Positions 1 through 7,697 of a DNA stretch of 25,175 nucleotides are shown piece by piece; position 1 is the stretch's first letter; every line of letters starts with the position of its first letter. Source of the stretch: DATFQE01 sp035264445 (GTDB lineage: Bacteria; Actinomycetota; Thermoleophilia; Gaiellales; Gaiellaceae). The position numbers were made by a program, and so were the translations under genes. Under the pieces are notes generated by a model. The model worked only from the letters and a program-made list of their open reading frames with translations. It ran no database searches and had not been told where the DNA came from. The stretch lies in assembly GCA_035264445.1 (NCBI GenBank), contig DATFQE010000016.1, forward strand, positions 1-25,175. Direction: 5' to 3'.

Positions 1-1
1 G

Positions 2-562
2 ACACTCGTCGCCGCGCTCCCGGAGATCGCGATCAACCTGCTCTCGTCGACGGCGACGCAGACGTCCATCCACTTCCACTACACGGCCGCGATCACCCCG
101 GCCCTCGTCGCCGGGAGCGTCTTCGGAGCGGCGAGGGTGGCTCGTCGCCGCCCCGGGACGGCGGTGCCGCTGGCAGGGACCGCCGTCGTGCTGGCGCTCG
201 CAGCGGGCTGGTGGCTCGGCCCGCTGCCCTACCCGGGAGGCGAGCAGCTCGTCGCCGACGCCTGGCGCGTGGATGATCACGACCGCGTCGCCGAACGGGC
301 CCTCGAGCTCGTGCCGCACGACGGCGTCGTCAGCGCGTCGAACGTCCTCGGCGCTCACCTCTCGGAGCGGAAGCGGATCCTGAGCTTTCCGTACCGCCAG
401 GACGCGGACTGGGTCGTCGTCGACGAGAAGCGCCCGAGTTACGGGGACCGGGCCGTCGCGCCGGTCGAGGCCGGCGCGGCCGTCGCCTGGCTCCGGCGCG
501 ACCCGGACTGGCGGCTCGTGTTCGACGAGGACGGCATCCTCGTCTTCCGCCGGCGCGGCTAG
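2..562 (+). CDS. DUF2079-type membrane protein, C-terminal part (5' end outside window)
   Basis: The frame is open from the window edge, so the gene begins upstream and only about 186 C-terminal residues are visible. Residues encoded at about 17-100 read LPEIAINLLSS followed by HFHYTAAITPAL, which resembles the conserved periplasmic/membrane signature of DUF2079 predicted integral membrane proteins. These are GT-C-like multipass proteins of unknown substrate. A later hydrophobic segment (about 165-230) is followed by a soluble tail containing WVVVDEKRPSYGD and ending with two Arg-rich turns. An internal ATG at 137 would give a 141-residue ORF, but it lies inside the conserved family region and is not a credible start. 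The stop codon overlaps the stop of the convergent glycosyltransferase gene in a shared CTAG. The family call is by recognition of the short motif, so it is moderately sure. Confidence 0.6.
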   Translation, partial: TLVAALPEIAINLLSSTATQTSIHFHYTAAITPALVAGSVFGAARVARRRPGTAVPLAGTAVVLALAAGWWLGPLPYPGGEQLVADAWRVDDHDRVAERALELVPHDGVVSASNVLGAHLSERKRILSFPYRQDADWVVVDEKRPSYGDRAVAPVEAGAAVAWLRRDPDWRLVFDEDGILVFRRRG

Positions 563-1740
563 ACCGGAATCGTTTGCGGCAGCAGGTACGCCCCCAGCGC
601 GAGCGTCAGCAGCTGAGCCGTCCGGTCGTCCTCGGCGGCCGCGAGTGGAACAGCCCAGACGAGGTACCAGACGACAAGCCACGGCGCGGCGAACATCAGA
701 ACGCAGGCCGCGAGCCCCAGACGTGCTCGCCCGCGGACGGCTTCGCGGATGAGATAGGCGAAGGCGGCCGCGAGCCCGGCGGCGAAGAGGGCGGCCGCCA
801 GGCCGCGCGGGACCCCCAGCTCCTGGAGGCGGTGCGGAAAGGCGTAGCTGGTCTCCTGGTTCGCGTTCTTCGCAAGCGGGCCGAACGCCTCGAGCCACCC
901 GAAGCCGTAGCGGGCCGTCGCCACGGCGAGGAGCGCCGCGGCCGCGAGGACGAAGCCGCGATGGTCGAATCGCGCGCCGGCACGGCGAGCGGCGAGGGCA
1001 CGGAGCGGGAGGAAGACGAGCGGCACCCACTTCACGAGCACGGCCGCCGCCCAGGCAGCGCCGGCCCAGATCTGGCGCCCCGACGCGGCGAGAGCGAGCG
1101 CGCCGACGACGAGCGCTGCCATCCAGGCGTCGTTGTGGCCGCCGCCCGCGAAGTGGACGGCGAGCAGCGGATTCCAGCCCGCGAAAGCGCACGCGAAGAC
1201 CGGGCGGGGCGAGAGGAGGACGGCGAGCCCCACGGCAACCAGGATCGCCGCCGCCGCCAGCGTCTTGTAGATCCAGGCTGCCGCGTCCTCCGACTCGCCC
1301 GCGGCGAGCGCCACCGGCTCCGAGGCCAGCGTGAACGCCGGCCCGTAGACGGACGTCGTGTCGCGCCAGTCCTCGCCGACGTAGGGAAACGAGGGATCCT
1401 GCGGGAATTCGCTCGGCGGGTCCCGGTACGGGTTCGCGTCGTGCACGGCGGCGATGCGGCCGTAGCTCCAGTAGGTCCATGCATCGGTGGAGAGCAGGAG
1501 CGGAGCGGCGAGCGGGACGAGCTGGATCGCGACGGCGAGCGTGGCGACGAGCCTGAGGCGGCCCCCGAGCCGTGCCAGCGCGACCAGCGCGCCCGCGTAC
1601 AGGGCGAAGGCCGCGACGAGCGCGGCGAGGAACGCCCAGGCGTAGGCCGCATCGCCTTCCGGATGGCCCCCGTTCAACGGGACGAGCGGCGAGTCCGCGG
1701 GCCACGCGAGGCCGGTGCAGGCGACGACGAGCGCGAGCAC
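559..1740 (-). CDS. GT87/DUF2029-like polyprenyl-phosphate-sugar-dependent glycosyltransferase (GT-C membrane protein)
   Basis: A protein of about 393 residues with roughly ten hydrophobic segments and no soluble domain. After the first two membrane segments comes STDAWTYWSYGR (residues about 84-95), then HDANPYRDPP. This acidic first extracellular loop is typical of GT-C mannosyltransferases of the GT87/MptB type, which take a sugar from a polyprenyl phosphate carrier and add it to a cell-envelope glycan or lipid. Later features are GWNPLLAVHFAGGGHNDAW and an intramembrane VKWVPLVFLPL. The start is uncertain. The frame stays open far into the upstream penicillin-binding-protein gene, but that extension is the antisense-frame shadow of its Pro-rich tail. 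The first sensible start is GTG at 1740, 29 bp after the PBP stop; a CTG overlapping that stop (1773) is an alternative. It is probably the last gene of the leftward DUF2203-mscS-PBP group. The acceptor is unknown. Confidence 0.7.
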   Translation of the reverse strand: MLALVVACTGLAWPADSPLVPLNGGHPEGDAAYAWAFLAALVAAFALYAGALVALARLGGRLRLVATLAVAIQLVPLAAPLLLSTDAWTYWSYGRIAAVHDANPYRDPPSEFPQDPSFPYVGEDWRDTTSVYGPAFTLASEPVALAAGESEDAAAWIYKTLAAAAILVAVGLAVLLSPRPVFACAFAGWNPLLAVHFAGGGHNDAWMAALVVGALALAASGRQIWAGAAWAAAVLVKWVPLVFLPLRALAARRAGARFDHRGFVLAAAALLAVATARYGFGWLEAFGPLAKNANQETSYAFPHRLQELGVPRGLAAALFAAGLAAAFAYLIREAVRGRARLGLAACVLMFAAPWLVVWYLVWAVPLAAAEDDRTAQLLTLALGAYLLPQTIPV

Positions 1741-1769
1741 GCCGAGACCCGCCGCCGGCGCGGCGACTC

Positions 1770-4037
1770 TCAGAACGGCGGTGGTGGAGGCGGCGGCTCC
1801 GCCGGCGGCGGAGGCGGCAGCGGCTCGGGCGGAGGCGGCAGCGGCGCCGGCTGTGGTGTGGGCGCCGGCGGCGGCGGCGGCGGAGGGGGAGGCGACTGTG
1901 GGGTCGGAGCGGGCGGAGGGGTCGGCTGCGGGGTCGGAGCCGGCGGAGGCGGCGTCGGGCTCGAGGGCGGCGTGTAGTACGACGACCCGCCCGAGTCGTA
2001 GTCGCCGTAGCTCGACGAGGTCGCGTACTGACCCTGGTCGAAATCCGTCCACACCGGCCAATGCTTCGGGAGCGCGAACTCCCGGGCGGGCTCGTTCTGG
2101 AGCGCCGGCTGCATGAAGAGCCGCCAGATCTGCGCCGGGAACGTCCCGCCGGCCACCGAGATCCCGTGCACGCTCTCCATCGGGATCTCGCCCTGGGGGT
2201 AGCCGACCCAGACCGTCGTCGAGAGATCGGGCGTGAAGCCGCAGAACCACGCGTCCGAGTGTCGCTCCGTCGTCCCCGTCTTGCCGGCGGCCGGGCGGGG
2301 GATGTTCGCCGCCGTGCCCGTGCCCTCGTTGATGTTGTCGCGCAGGATCTTCGTGACCTCATAGGCCACGCCGTCCGAGATCACACGGCGGCGCTCGGGA
2401 ACGCCCCAGCCCGCCGTCTCGTCCACCTTGCCGTCGGGAAGGACGACCTTGGTGATCGCTGTCGGCCGCGAGTACATGCCGCCGGCTGCGATCGTCGCGT
2501 ACGCCGACGCCATGTCGAGCGGGGAGACGCCCATCGCGCCCAGCCCGAGCGAGGGGACGTACGCGCCCTCGCGGGTCTTGAGTGACGCCTTGACGCCGAG
2601 CTTGTGGGCCATGTCGGCGACTTTCTCCGGCCCGACGTCGAGCGTGAGCTGCGCGAACACGGTGTTGTCCGACCGCAACGTCGCCGAATGCACCGAGGTG
2701 GAGCCGTAGTAGTCGTTGCCGTAGGTCTCGACGCACCACCAGTTCGTCTCGCAGCTGCCGACCGGATCGGGACGGTAGAAGAACGGCGCCGAGGTGTAGT
2801 AGGTCGAGTCCGGGTTGGCTCCCTGCTCGATCGCTTCAGCGAGCACGAAGGTCTTGAAGGTCGAGCCCGCCTGCCGTCGCGATTGGGCCGCGAGGTTGAA
2901 CTGGAGCGCCTTCTTGCCCGGGATGACGGCGTCCATGGCGCGAATCGCCCCCGTGCTCGGGTCGATCGAGACGATCGCCGAGGCGGGGTCGCTCTTGTAG
3001 TAGAGCGTGTCGGTGATCGCCTTGCGAGCGAGCTTCTGGAAGCGGCGGTCGATCGTCGTGTACACGCGCAGCCCGCCGGAGCGAACGGTGTTCGCGCCGT
3101 ACTCGCGCAGCAACTCCTCTCGGACGTAGCTGAAGAAGTACGGCTCGTGGATCCGCTTGTACAGCTGACCTTTCTTGAGTCCTAGATCGGCCTGGATCGC
3201 CGACCGGTACTGCGCGCGTGTGATGTCGCCGTTCGCGACCATCGCCAGGAGCACGGTGTTGCGCCGGGCGAGCGCCCGCTCGGGCTTGTTGAACGGGTCG
3301 AAGACCGACGGCGCCTGCGGGAGGCCCGCGAGCAGCGCGGCCTGCGGGAGCGTGAGGTTGCGGGCCCGGCGCGAGAAGTAGGTCTGCGCGGCGGCCTCGA
3401 CGCCGTACGCGTGATTGCCGAAGTAGACCTGGTTCAAGTACTCCTCGAGGATCTTGTTCTTCGACCAGCGGCTGTTCAGCTTGATCGCCAGGCAGGCCTC
3501 GGTGACCTTCCGCTCGAGCGTGACCTCCTTGCCGATGTAGAGGTTCCGGACGAGCTGCTGGGTGATCGTGGAGCCGCCCTGCACGACCTTCCCCGCGCGG
3601 ACGTCGGCCCAGGCGGCGCGCAGGATGCCGGCGACGTCGATTCCGCCGTGCTCGTAGAAGCGCCGATCCTCGATCGAGAGGATCGCCTCACGCATGTACG
3701 GGCTCACCGTCTTGAGCGGGACGGGTGTCCGGTTCTTCTCGGCGGGGATCGTCCCGAGGAACGAGTCGTCGGCGGCGTAGACGAACGTGTTCTGCCCGAT
3801 CGCGACCGGGCGGAGGTTGTCGAGGTCGCAGCGCTTGTTGATCTCGGATGCGCCGCCGAGGCTTGCGACTCCGCCCGCGAGGCCCATCAGCACGACGAGC
3901 GCCACGAACAGCATGACCAGCTTGCGACCGCGATGCGTGCGCGTCTTGCGGCGGTCGCGACGCCTACGGAGGAGGCGCAGCTCGAGCGGATCCGCTTGCG
4001 CGCGGCGGCGACGCCGCGGGCGGTCTCGCGGGCTCAT
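1770..4037 (-). CDS. Class A (bifunctional) penicillin-binding protein, glycosyltransferase/transpeptidase
   Basis: 755 residues that polymerise and cross-link peptidoglycan at the outer face of the membrane. A very basic cytoplasmic N-terminus (residues 1-40) precedes one membrane anchor (about 40-60). The GT51 domain spans about 85-260, with the catalytic Glu in IEDRRFYEHGG (E123) and the conserved QGGSTITQQLVRN (153-165). The transpeptidase domain spans about 350-640. It contains SxxK as S392-T-F-K395, SxN as S456-D-N458 and KTGT at 586-589, so both active sites look intact. The last 65 residues are a Pro-rich tail (about 689-755), probably a disordered extension reaching into the wall. 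The ATG overlaps the stop of the upstream mscS-like gene by 4 bp (ATGA), implying translational coupling. Length and domain order match actinobacterial PonA-type proteins; no key residue is missing. Confidence 0.95.
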   Translation of the reverse strand: MSPRDRPRRRRRAQADPLELRLLRRRRDRRKTRTHRGRKLVMLFVALVVLMGLAGGVASLGGASEINKRCDLDNLRPVAIGQNTFVYAADDSFLGTIPAEKNRTPVPLKTVSPYMREAILSIEDRRFYEHGGIDVAGILRAAWADVRAGKVVQGGSTITQQLVRNLYIGKEVTLERKVTEACLAIKLNSRWSKNKILEEYLNQVYFGNHAYGVEAAAQTYFSRRARNLTLPQAALLAGLPQAPSVFDPFNKPERALARRNTVLLAMVANGDITRAQYRSAIQADLGLKKGQLYKRIHEPYFFSYVREELLREYGANTVRSGGLRVYTTIDRRFQKLARKAITDTLYYKSDPASAIVSIDPSTGAIRAMDAVIPGKKALQFNLAAQSRRQAGSTFKTFVLAEAIEQGANPDSTYYTSAPFFYRPDPVGSCETNWWCVETYGNDYYGSTSVHSATLRSDNTVFAQLTLDVGPEKVADMAHKLGVKASLKTREGAYVPSLGLGAMGVSPLDMASAYATIAAGGMYSRPTAITKVVLPDGKVDETAGWGVPERRRVISDGVAYEVTKILRDNINEGTGTAANIPRPAAGKTGTTERHSDAWFCGFTPDLSTTVWVGYPQGEIPMESVHGISVAGGTFPAQIWRLFMQPALQNEPAREFALPKHWPVWTDFDQGQYATSSSYGDYDSGGSSYYTPPSSPTPPPPAPTPQPTPPPAPTPQSPPPPPPPPPAPTPQPAPLPPPPEPLPPPPPAEPPPPPPPF

Positions 4038-4759
4038 CCGAGGACTCCAGCCGCGCGGAGGCGCGCGTGGGCGTGGAGCCGGAGCTCGCTCTCGAGCCGC
4101 TCCACGGCCGCGGGGTCGTCGGCCGAGGCGCGGACTGTCACCACGGCGTTATCGGGGCCGAGATCGCTGATCAGGACGGCGCCGCGCGGCGCCTCCTCCA
4201 CGAGCGGGCGAAGTGCGTCGACCGCGGCTGACAGATCCTTGTCTAGAGGCACGTTGAGCGTCACCTGGGCCAGCTTCTCGCGGCTGACGATGGAAGCGTT
4301 CTTGATGGTATCCGAGGCCAGCTTCTCGTTCGGGATCACGAGCCGGACGTCGTCCTGCGTCCGGATGAAGGTGTAGGTGAGCCGGATCTCCTCGACGACG
4401 CCCTCGTCCTCGTCGACCTGGACGATGTCGCCGATCCGGAGCGGCTGCGTGAAGGCGATCAGCAGACCGGCGATGAAGTTCCCGAGGGTGCGCTGCGCCG
4501 CGAAGCCGACGACGAGGCCGATCACGGCGCCCGAGGCGAGGATCGCGCCGGCGACCGTCCGCACCTGCGGGATCACGAGCAGCGCCGACAGGATCCCGAG
4601 CGTGATGATCGTCGCCGTGACACTGCGGCGTAGGACCGCGTAGCGGGTCACGGCCTCCGGCGCCAGCTGCCGCCGTGCCATCCGGCGGTCGATCACCCGC
4701 GCCGCGAGCAGCGTCACCGCGATGACGACCGCGGCCGTGACGATCCGCTCCCACTCCAT
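4034..4759 (-). CDS. Small MscS-family mechanosensitive ion channel
   Basis: 241 residues. Three hydrophobic segments lie at about 5-23, 46-63 and 68-105. The last contains the MscS pore-helix signature: ASGAVIGLVVGFAAQ, then LGNFIAGLLIAFTQPLRIGD. A beta domain with VDEDEGVVEEIRLTYTFIRT and VIPNEKL follows, then a short alpha/beta C-terminus. Members gate in response to membrane tension and release solutes on osmotic downshock. The protein is near the minimal size for the family. Its stop overlaps the ATG of the downstream class A PBP by 4 bp. That arrangement couples an envelope-tension channel to a wall synthase, which fits shared demand at the cell surface but does not prove functional interaction. 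Confidence 0.9.
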   Translation of the reverse strand: MEWERIVTAAVVIAVTLLAARVIDRRMARRQLAPEAVTRYAVLRRSVTATIITLGILSALLVIPQVRTVAGAILASGAVIGLVVGFAAQRTLGNFIAGLLIAFTQPLRIGDIVQVDEDEGVVEEIRLTYTFIRTQDDVRLVIPNEKLASDTIKNASIVSREKLAQVTLNVPLDKDLSAAVDALRPLVEEAPRGAVLISDLGPDNAVVTVRASADDPAAVERLESELRLHAHARLRAAGVLG

Positions 4760-4790
4760 GCGCTCCAGTTCGACGGAGGCGGTGTCGCTC

Positions 4791-5249
4791 CTAGAGCTCG
4801 TCGACGGAACGGCGGCCTGCGAACCCGTCCTCGAGGCCGTGCCAGAACGCGATCTCGTCCTCGCCGAGCTTCCAGCAGAGGAGCACTTCCTCCCCCTCGC
4901 GGAGGGCCGGAAAGTCGACGAGGCCCTCGTCGGCGTCCTTGACCTGCGCGCCGAGCCCGTGGATCCGGTTCACGCACTGCGCCACTCCCTTGGCCTCCGC
5001 TGCGATCTCGGCCTCCACGCGTGCGAGCTCACCCGGGTCGAGGTCGCCGCCGTTCCCGGCGATCGTGCTCGTCAGGTCCGCTCGGCGGCTGAGCAACGTC
5101 GCGACCTCCCGGCGGTGGGCGACCATCCGCTCCGCGAGCGGGCGGACCTCCGCGAGCGCTTCGTTCGCCTTCTCGAGCGTGAAGTGCTGCGGCGGCGGCA
5201 CGCGGAGGAAGGTATACGGAGCTTCCAACGTGATGGGGCCCGACGGCAC
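4791..5249 (-). CDS. DUF2203 domain protein
   Basis: About 152 residues, soluble, acidic and mostly helical. It starts with HFTLEKANEALAEVRPLAERM (residues about 22-42), a probable coiled coil. Near the end it has CVNRIHGLGAQVKDADEGLVDFP and then EEVLLCWKLGEDEIAFWHGLEDGFAGRRSVDEL. The last two blocks are the hallmark of DUF2203, a family without an established function. The GTG at 5249 has GAGG about five bases upstream. The conserved region begins only about 20 residues in, so a later start is possible. It appears to lead the leftward cluster mscS, PBP and glycosyltransferase, separated from mscS by 31 bp. It is divergent from the PIG-V-like gene across 42 bp. Confidence 0.8.
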   Translation of the reverse strand: MPSGPITLEAPYTFLRVPPPQHFTLEKANEALAEVRPLAERMVAHRREVATLLSRRADLTSTIAGNGGDLDPGELARVEAEIAAEAKGVAQCVNRIHGLGAQVKDADEGLVDFPALREGEEVLLCWKLGEDEIAFWHGLEDGFAGRRSVDEL

Positions 5250-5291
5250 AGCGCCTCATTGCGTTGCGAGCTCCTTCTAGGATCGGGCGCG

Positions 5292-6476
5292 GTGCGGCGC
5301 CCGGCCGTGGAGATCTTCCTGTGGACCCGCGCGGCGATCTGGGCTGGCGCGCTCTTCGCGCTGCTCGTCTTCGAGCCGAACCGTCATCCGCGAGCCGACA
5401 CCTGGGACGACCCGGCGTTCACACGCGACCTCGGCATCGGCACGGACGTCTGGGCCCGCTGGGACAGCGTCTGGTTCCTGAAGATCGCCGAGGACGGCTA
5501 CGGGTCGATCGAGCGCGCCGCCGCGGCGTTCTACCCGGGCTATCCCGCGCTGGTCGCCGTGCTCGGACGGCTCCTCGGCGGCCACTACGTCACGGCCGGA
5601 ATCCTGATCTCGCTCGCCGCGACGCTCGGCGCATTCGTCCTGCTGTACGACCTCGCCCGCGAGCGGCTCGGCGACGACGGCGCCCGGCGTGCCGTGCTCT
5701 ACCTGGCTCTCTTTCCGATGGCCTTCTTCCTCCAGGCCGTCTACAGCGAGGCGCTCTTCCTCGTGCTCAGCGTGGCCGCGTTCGTCGCCGCCGAACGCAG
5801 CCGCTTCCTCGGCGCAGGGGTGCTCGCCGGCCTCGCGATCCTGACGCGGCCGGCGGGGTTCGCGCTCCTGCCGGCACTGGCGCTGCTGGCCTGGCGTTCC
5901 CGCTGGCGCGGCAGCGCGCTGGGTTCCATCGCCGTCGCGCCGGCCCTCTTTCTGCTGTACCCGCTGTACCTCTGGCACGAGGTGGACGACCCGCTGGCGT
6001 TCTCGGACGCGCAGGAGATCTGGACGCGTCACCTCTCGTGGGCCGGCCCTTTCGGCGGGATCTGGGACGGGCTGCGGGCGGGCTGGGCCGGCGTCCGCCA
6101 GCTCGCCTCGGGATCGGACTCGCACGTCTACTGGAGCGCCGTTCAGAACAGCGACCCCGACCGGGTCGCCGCGCTCAACCTCGAGGCGCTCGGCTTCCTC
6201 GTCGTATTCGTCTACCTCACCGTGGTCGCCTGGCAGCGCTTCGGCGCGCCCTACGGCGTGTTCTGCGCGGCGAGCCTCGCGATCCCGCTGAGCGTGCCGA
6301 GCGAGCGCTGGCCGTTGCTGTCGCTGCCGCGGTTCGGCCTGGTCGTCTTCCCCTTCTTTCTCGCGCTCGCCTGGCTCGGACGGAGCGAAAGGCTGCACAC
6401 TGCGATCCTCGCCGTCAGCGCGTTGCTCCTCGGCGTCTCGGTGGCACAGTGGGCGTTATGGCAGTGGGTCGCGTAG
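5292..6476 (+). CDS. PIG-V-like mannosyltransferase family membrane protein
   Basis: About 394 residues and multipass throughout. The N-terminal loop carries WARWDSVWFLKIAEDGYG (54-71), then FYPGYP (80-85). This W-x-R-W-D-S-x-W-F/FYPxYP pattern is characteristic of the PIG-V/Mannosyl_trans2 (GT-C) family, whose eukaryotic member adds the second mannose to GPI; bacterial members have no assigned acceptor. Further recognisable blocks are LFPMAFFLQAVYSEALFL and LTRPAGFALLP, typical of the same family. GTG codons at 5292 and 5307 are both possible starts. The longer open frame upstream is antisense to DUF2203 and was rejected. The stop lies inside the next gene (19-bp overlap), so the two genes are likely co-transcribed. 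Confidence 0.8.
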   Translation: MRRPAVEIFLWTRAAIWAGALFALLVFEPNRHPRADTWDDPAFTRDLGIGTDVWARWDSVWFLKIAEDGYGSIERAAAAFYPGYPALVAVLGRLLGGHYVTAGILISLAATLGAFVLLYDLARERLGDDGARRAVLYLALFPMAFFLQAVYSEALFLVLSVAAFVAAERSRFLGAGVLAGLAILTRPAGFALLPALALLAWRSRWRGSALGSIAVAPALFLLYPLYLWHEVDDPLAFSDAQEIWTRHLSWAGPFGGIWDGLRAGWAGVRQLASGSDSHVYWSAVQNSDPDRVAALNLEALGFLVVFVYLTVVAWQRFGAPYGVFCAASLAIPLSVPSERWPLLSLPRFGLVVFPFFLALAWLGRSERLHTAILAVSALLLGVSVAQWALWQWVA

Positions 6477-7135
6477 AGGAGCGCCCCAACCCGGGGAAGC
6501 TGACCTGGTGGTGGATCCTGGTCGGAACTCTGGCCGTCCTCGCCTACGCGGGCAGGGCCACGGGCGGCAAGCCTCCCGAGGACGTTCTCTACCACTGGGA
6601 CACGGCAGTCTTCGCCGCGATCGTCTACGCCTTCGTGCTCGGCCTGCTGCTGCTGATCGCGCGGGGGGAGAGCGCGGGGGAACTGTTCGCGCTGCGGCAT
6701 CCGCGCTCCTGGCCGCGGGCGCTCGGCTGGGCCCTCGTCGTGTTCGTCCTCATCCTCGCCATCGGGGCTGCCCTCGATCCGTTCCTGAACGCGGGCGAGG
6801 AGCAGGGCCTGACGCCGAACGCCTGGGACGCCGACCGCGCAGGCCCCTTCCTCGCGAACGCCGTCGTGATCGCCGGCCTCGCGCCGATCGTGGAGGAACT
6901 GACGTACCGCGGCCTGGGGTTCAGCCTGCTGCGGCCGTACGGGATGGCGTCGGCGATCGTCGGCGTCGGGCTGGCGTTCGGGCTCGCCCACGGCCTGATC
7001 GAGGCGCTGCCGATCCTGGCGCTGTTCGGGATTGGCCTCGCCTGGCTACGCGAGCGAACCGACAGCGTCTACCCGCCGATCCTCCTGCACGCCGCCTTCA
7101 ACGGCTTCGCGCTGGTCGTTTCGGTCGCGTACTAG
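6458..7135 (+). CDS. CPBP-family intramembrane metalloprotease (CAAX protease/ABI type)
   Basis: 225 residues with about seven hydrophobic segments. The three family motifs are present in order: EELTYRG (E146, E147, R151; EExxxR), FGLAH (F174 to H178; FxxxH) and HAAFN (H211 to N215). These residues form the glutamate/histidine active site of intramembrane proteases related to Rce1 and to bacteriocin-immunity CPBP proteins. The substrate cannot be told from sequence. The ATG at 6458 lies 19 bp inside the end of the mannosyltransferase gene, suggesting translational coupling. The stop forms a shared CTAG with the convergent DUF151 gene. Confidence 0.88.
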   Translation: MAVGRVEERPNPGKLTWWWILVGTLAVLAYAGRATGGKPPEDVLYHWDTAVFAAIVYAFVLGLLLLIARGESAGELFALRHPRSWPRALGWALVVFVLILAIGAALDPFLNAGEEQGLTPNAWDADRAGPFLANAVVIAGLAPIVEELTYRGLGFSLLRPYGMASAIVGVGLAFGLAHGLIEALPILALFGIGLAWLRERTDSVYPPILLHAAFNGFALVVSVAY

Positions 7136-7638
7136 CGTGTCTCGCCGTCGTCTTCTTCGACGGCGAACTGGTCGGGCGAGACGTCGTCGAGGAACTTGCG
7201 GAACTCGTCGACGATCTCCTCCTCGTTGACCTCCTCGCCCTCGAACTCGATCGCGGACTCCTCGATCACGCGCTCGTTCGCGTAGATCGGCGCCTCGGCG
7301 CGGACGGCCAGCGCGATCGCGTCCGACGGCCGCGAGTCGATCTCCATCTCGGAGCCGTTCTGCGCGACGGTGATGCTGGCGTAGAAGGTGTTCTCCTTCA
7401 GCTCGGTGACGGTGATCCGCGTCACCTGAGCGTCGAGTTGCTCGAGCATCGCGGTGACGAGGTCGTGCGTCATCGGCCGCGGGGTGGACGCACCCTGGAG
7501 CTTCATCAGGATCGCTGCGGCCTCGGGGTGCCCGATCCAGATGGGGAGGAACTTGTTCCCGTCGGCAGTCTTGAGCAGCACGATCGGCTGCTTGCCGACC
7601 AGGTCGAAGCTAACCCCGTAGATGACCATCTCGATCAT
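7132..7638 (-). CDS. Bifunctional nuclease family protein (BFN/DUF151 domain)
   Basis: 168 residues. The DUF151 fold is recognised by NKFLPIWIGHPEA (28-40), STPRPMTHDL (51-60), LKENTFYASI (80-89) and DSRPSDAIALAVR (101-113). An acidic tail (about 125-168) follows, with the GEEVNEEEIVDEFRKFLDDV pattern that usually follows the domain in actinobacteria. Plant homologues have DNase/RNase activity and the Mycobacterium homologue is of uncertain role, so function here is inferred. A possible -35/-10 pair (7672-7677 and 7651-7656) would place transcription start only a few bases before the ATG. Alternatively, M4 could be the start. Confidence 0.9.
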   Translation of the reverse strand: MIEMVIYGVSFDLVGKQPIVLLKTADGNKFLPIWIGHPEAAAILMKLQGASTPRPMTHDLVTAMLEQLDAQVTRITVTELKENTFYASITVAQNGSEMEIDSRPSDAIALAVRAEAPIYANERVIEESAIEFEGEEVNEEEIVDEFRKFLDDVSPDQFAVEEDDGETR

Positions 7639-7650
7639 CGCGTCAGTTTC

Positions 7651-7677
7651 AGCTTAGCTCAGGGCCTCAACGGTCAA
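7651..7677 (-). promoter_or_regulatory. Candidate promoter for the DUF151 gene
   Basis: On the minus strand TTGACC (7677-7672) is followed after 15 bp by TAAGCT (7656-7651). The spacing is two bases short of ideal. If used, the transcript would begin about five bases before the ATG at 7638 and be almost leaderless. Confidence 0.3.
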
Positions 7678-7697
7678 ACGTGCAGGCGCCCCGGCTC

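Noticed and set aside
574..1977. Long rightward ORF with Gly-rich repeats opposite the glycosyltransferase and PBP genes
   Set aside because: Its repeats mirror the Pro-rich codons of the PBP tail; it is a high-GC antisense shadow.
1741..2250. 170-residue N-terminal extension of the GT87-like protein
   Set aside because: It is Ala/Ser/Pro-rich, lies fully inside the Pro-rich tail of the PBP gene in another frame, and has no resemblance to the family.
4722..5291. 190-residue extension of the PIG-V-like protein
   Set aside because: It is antisense to the well-supported DUF2203 gene, and the conserved region starts after 5292.
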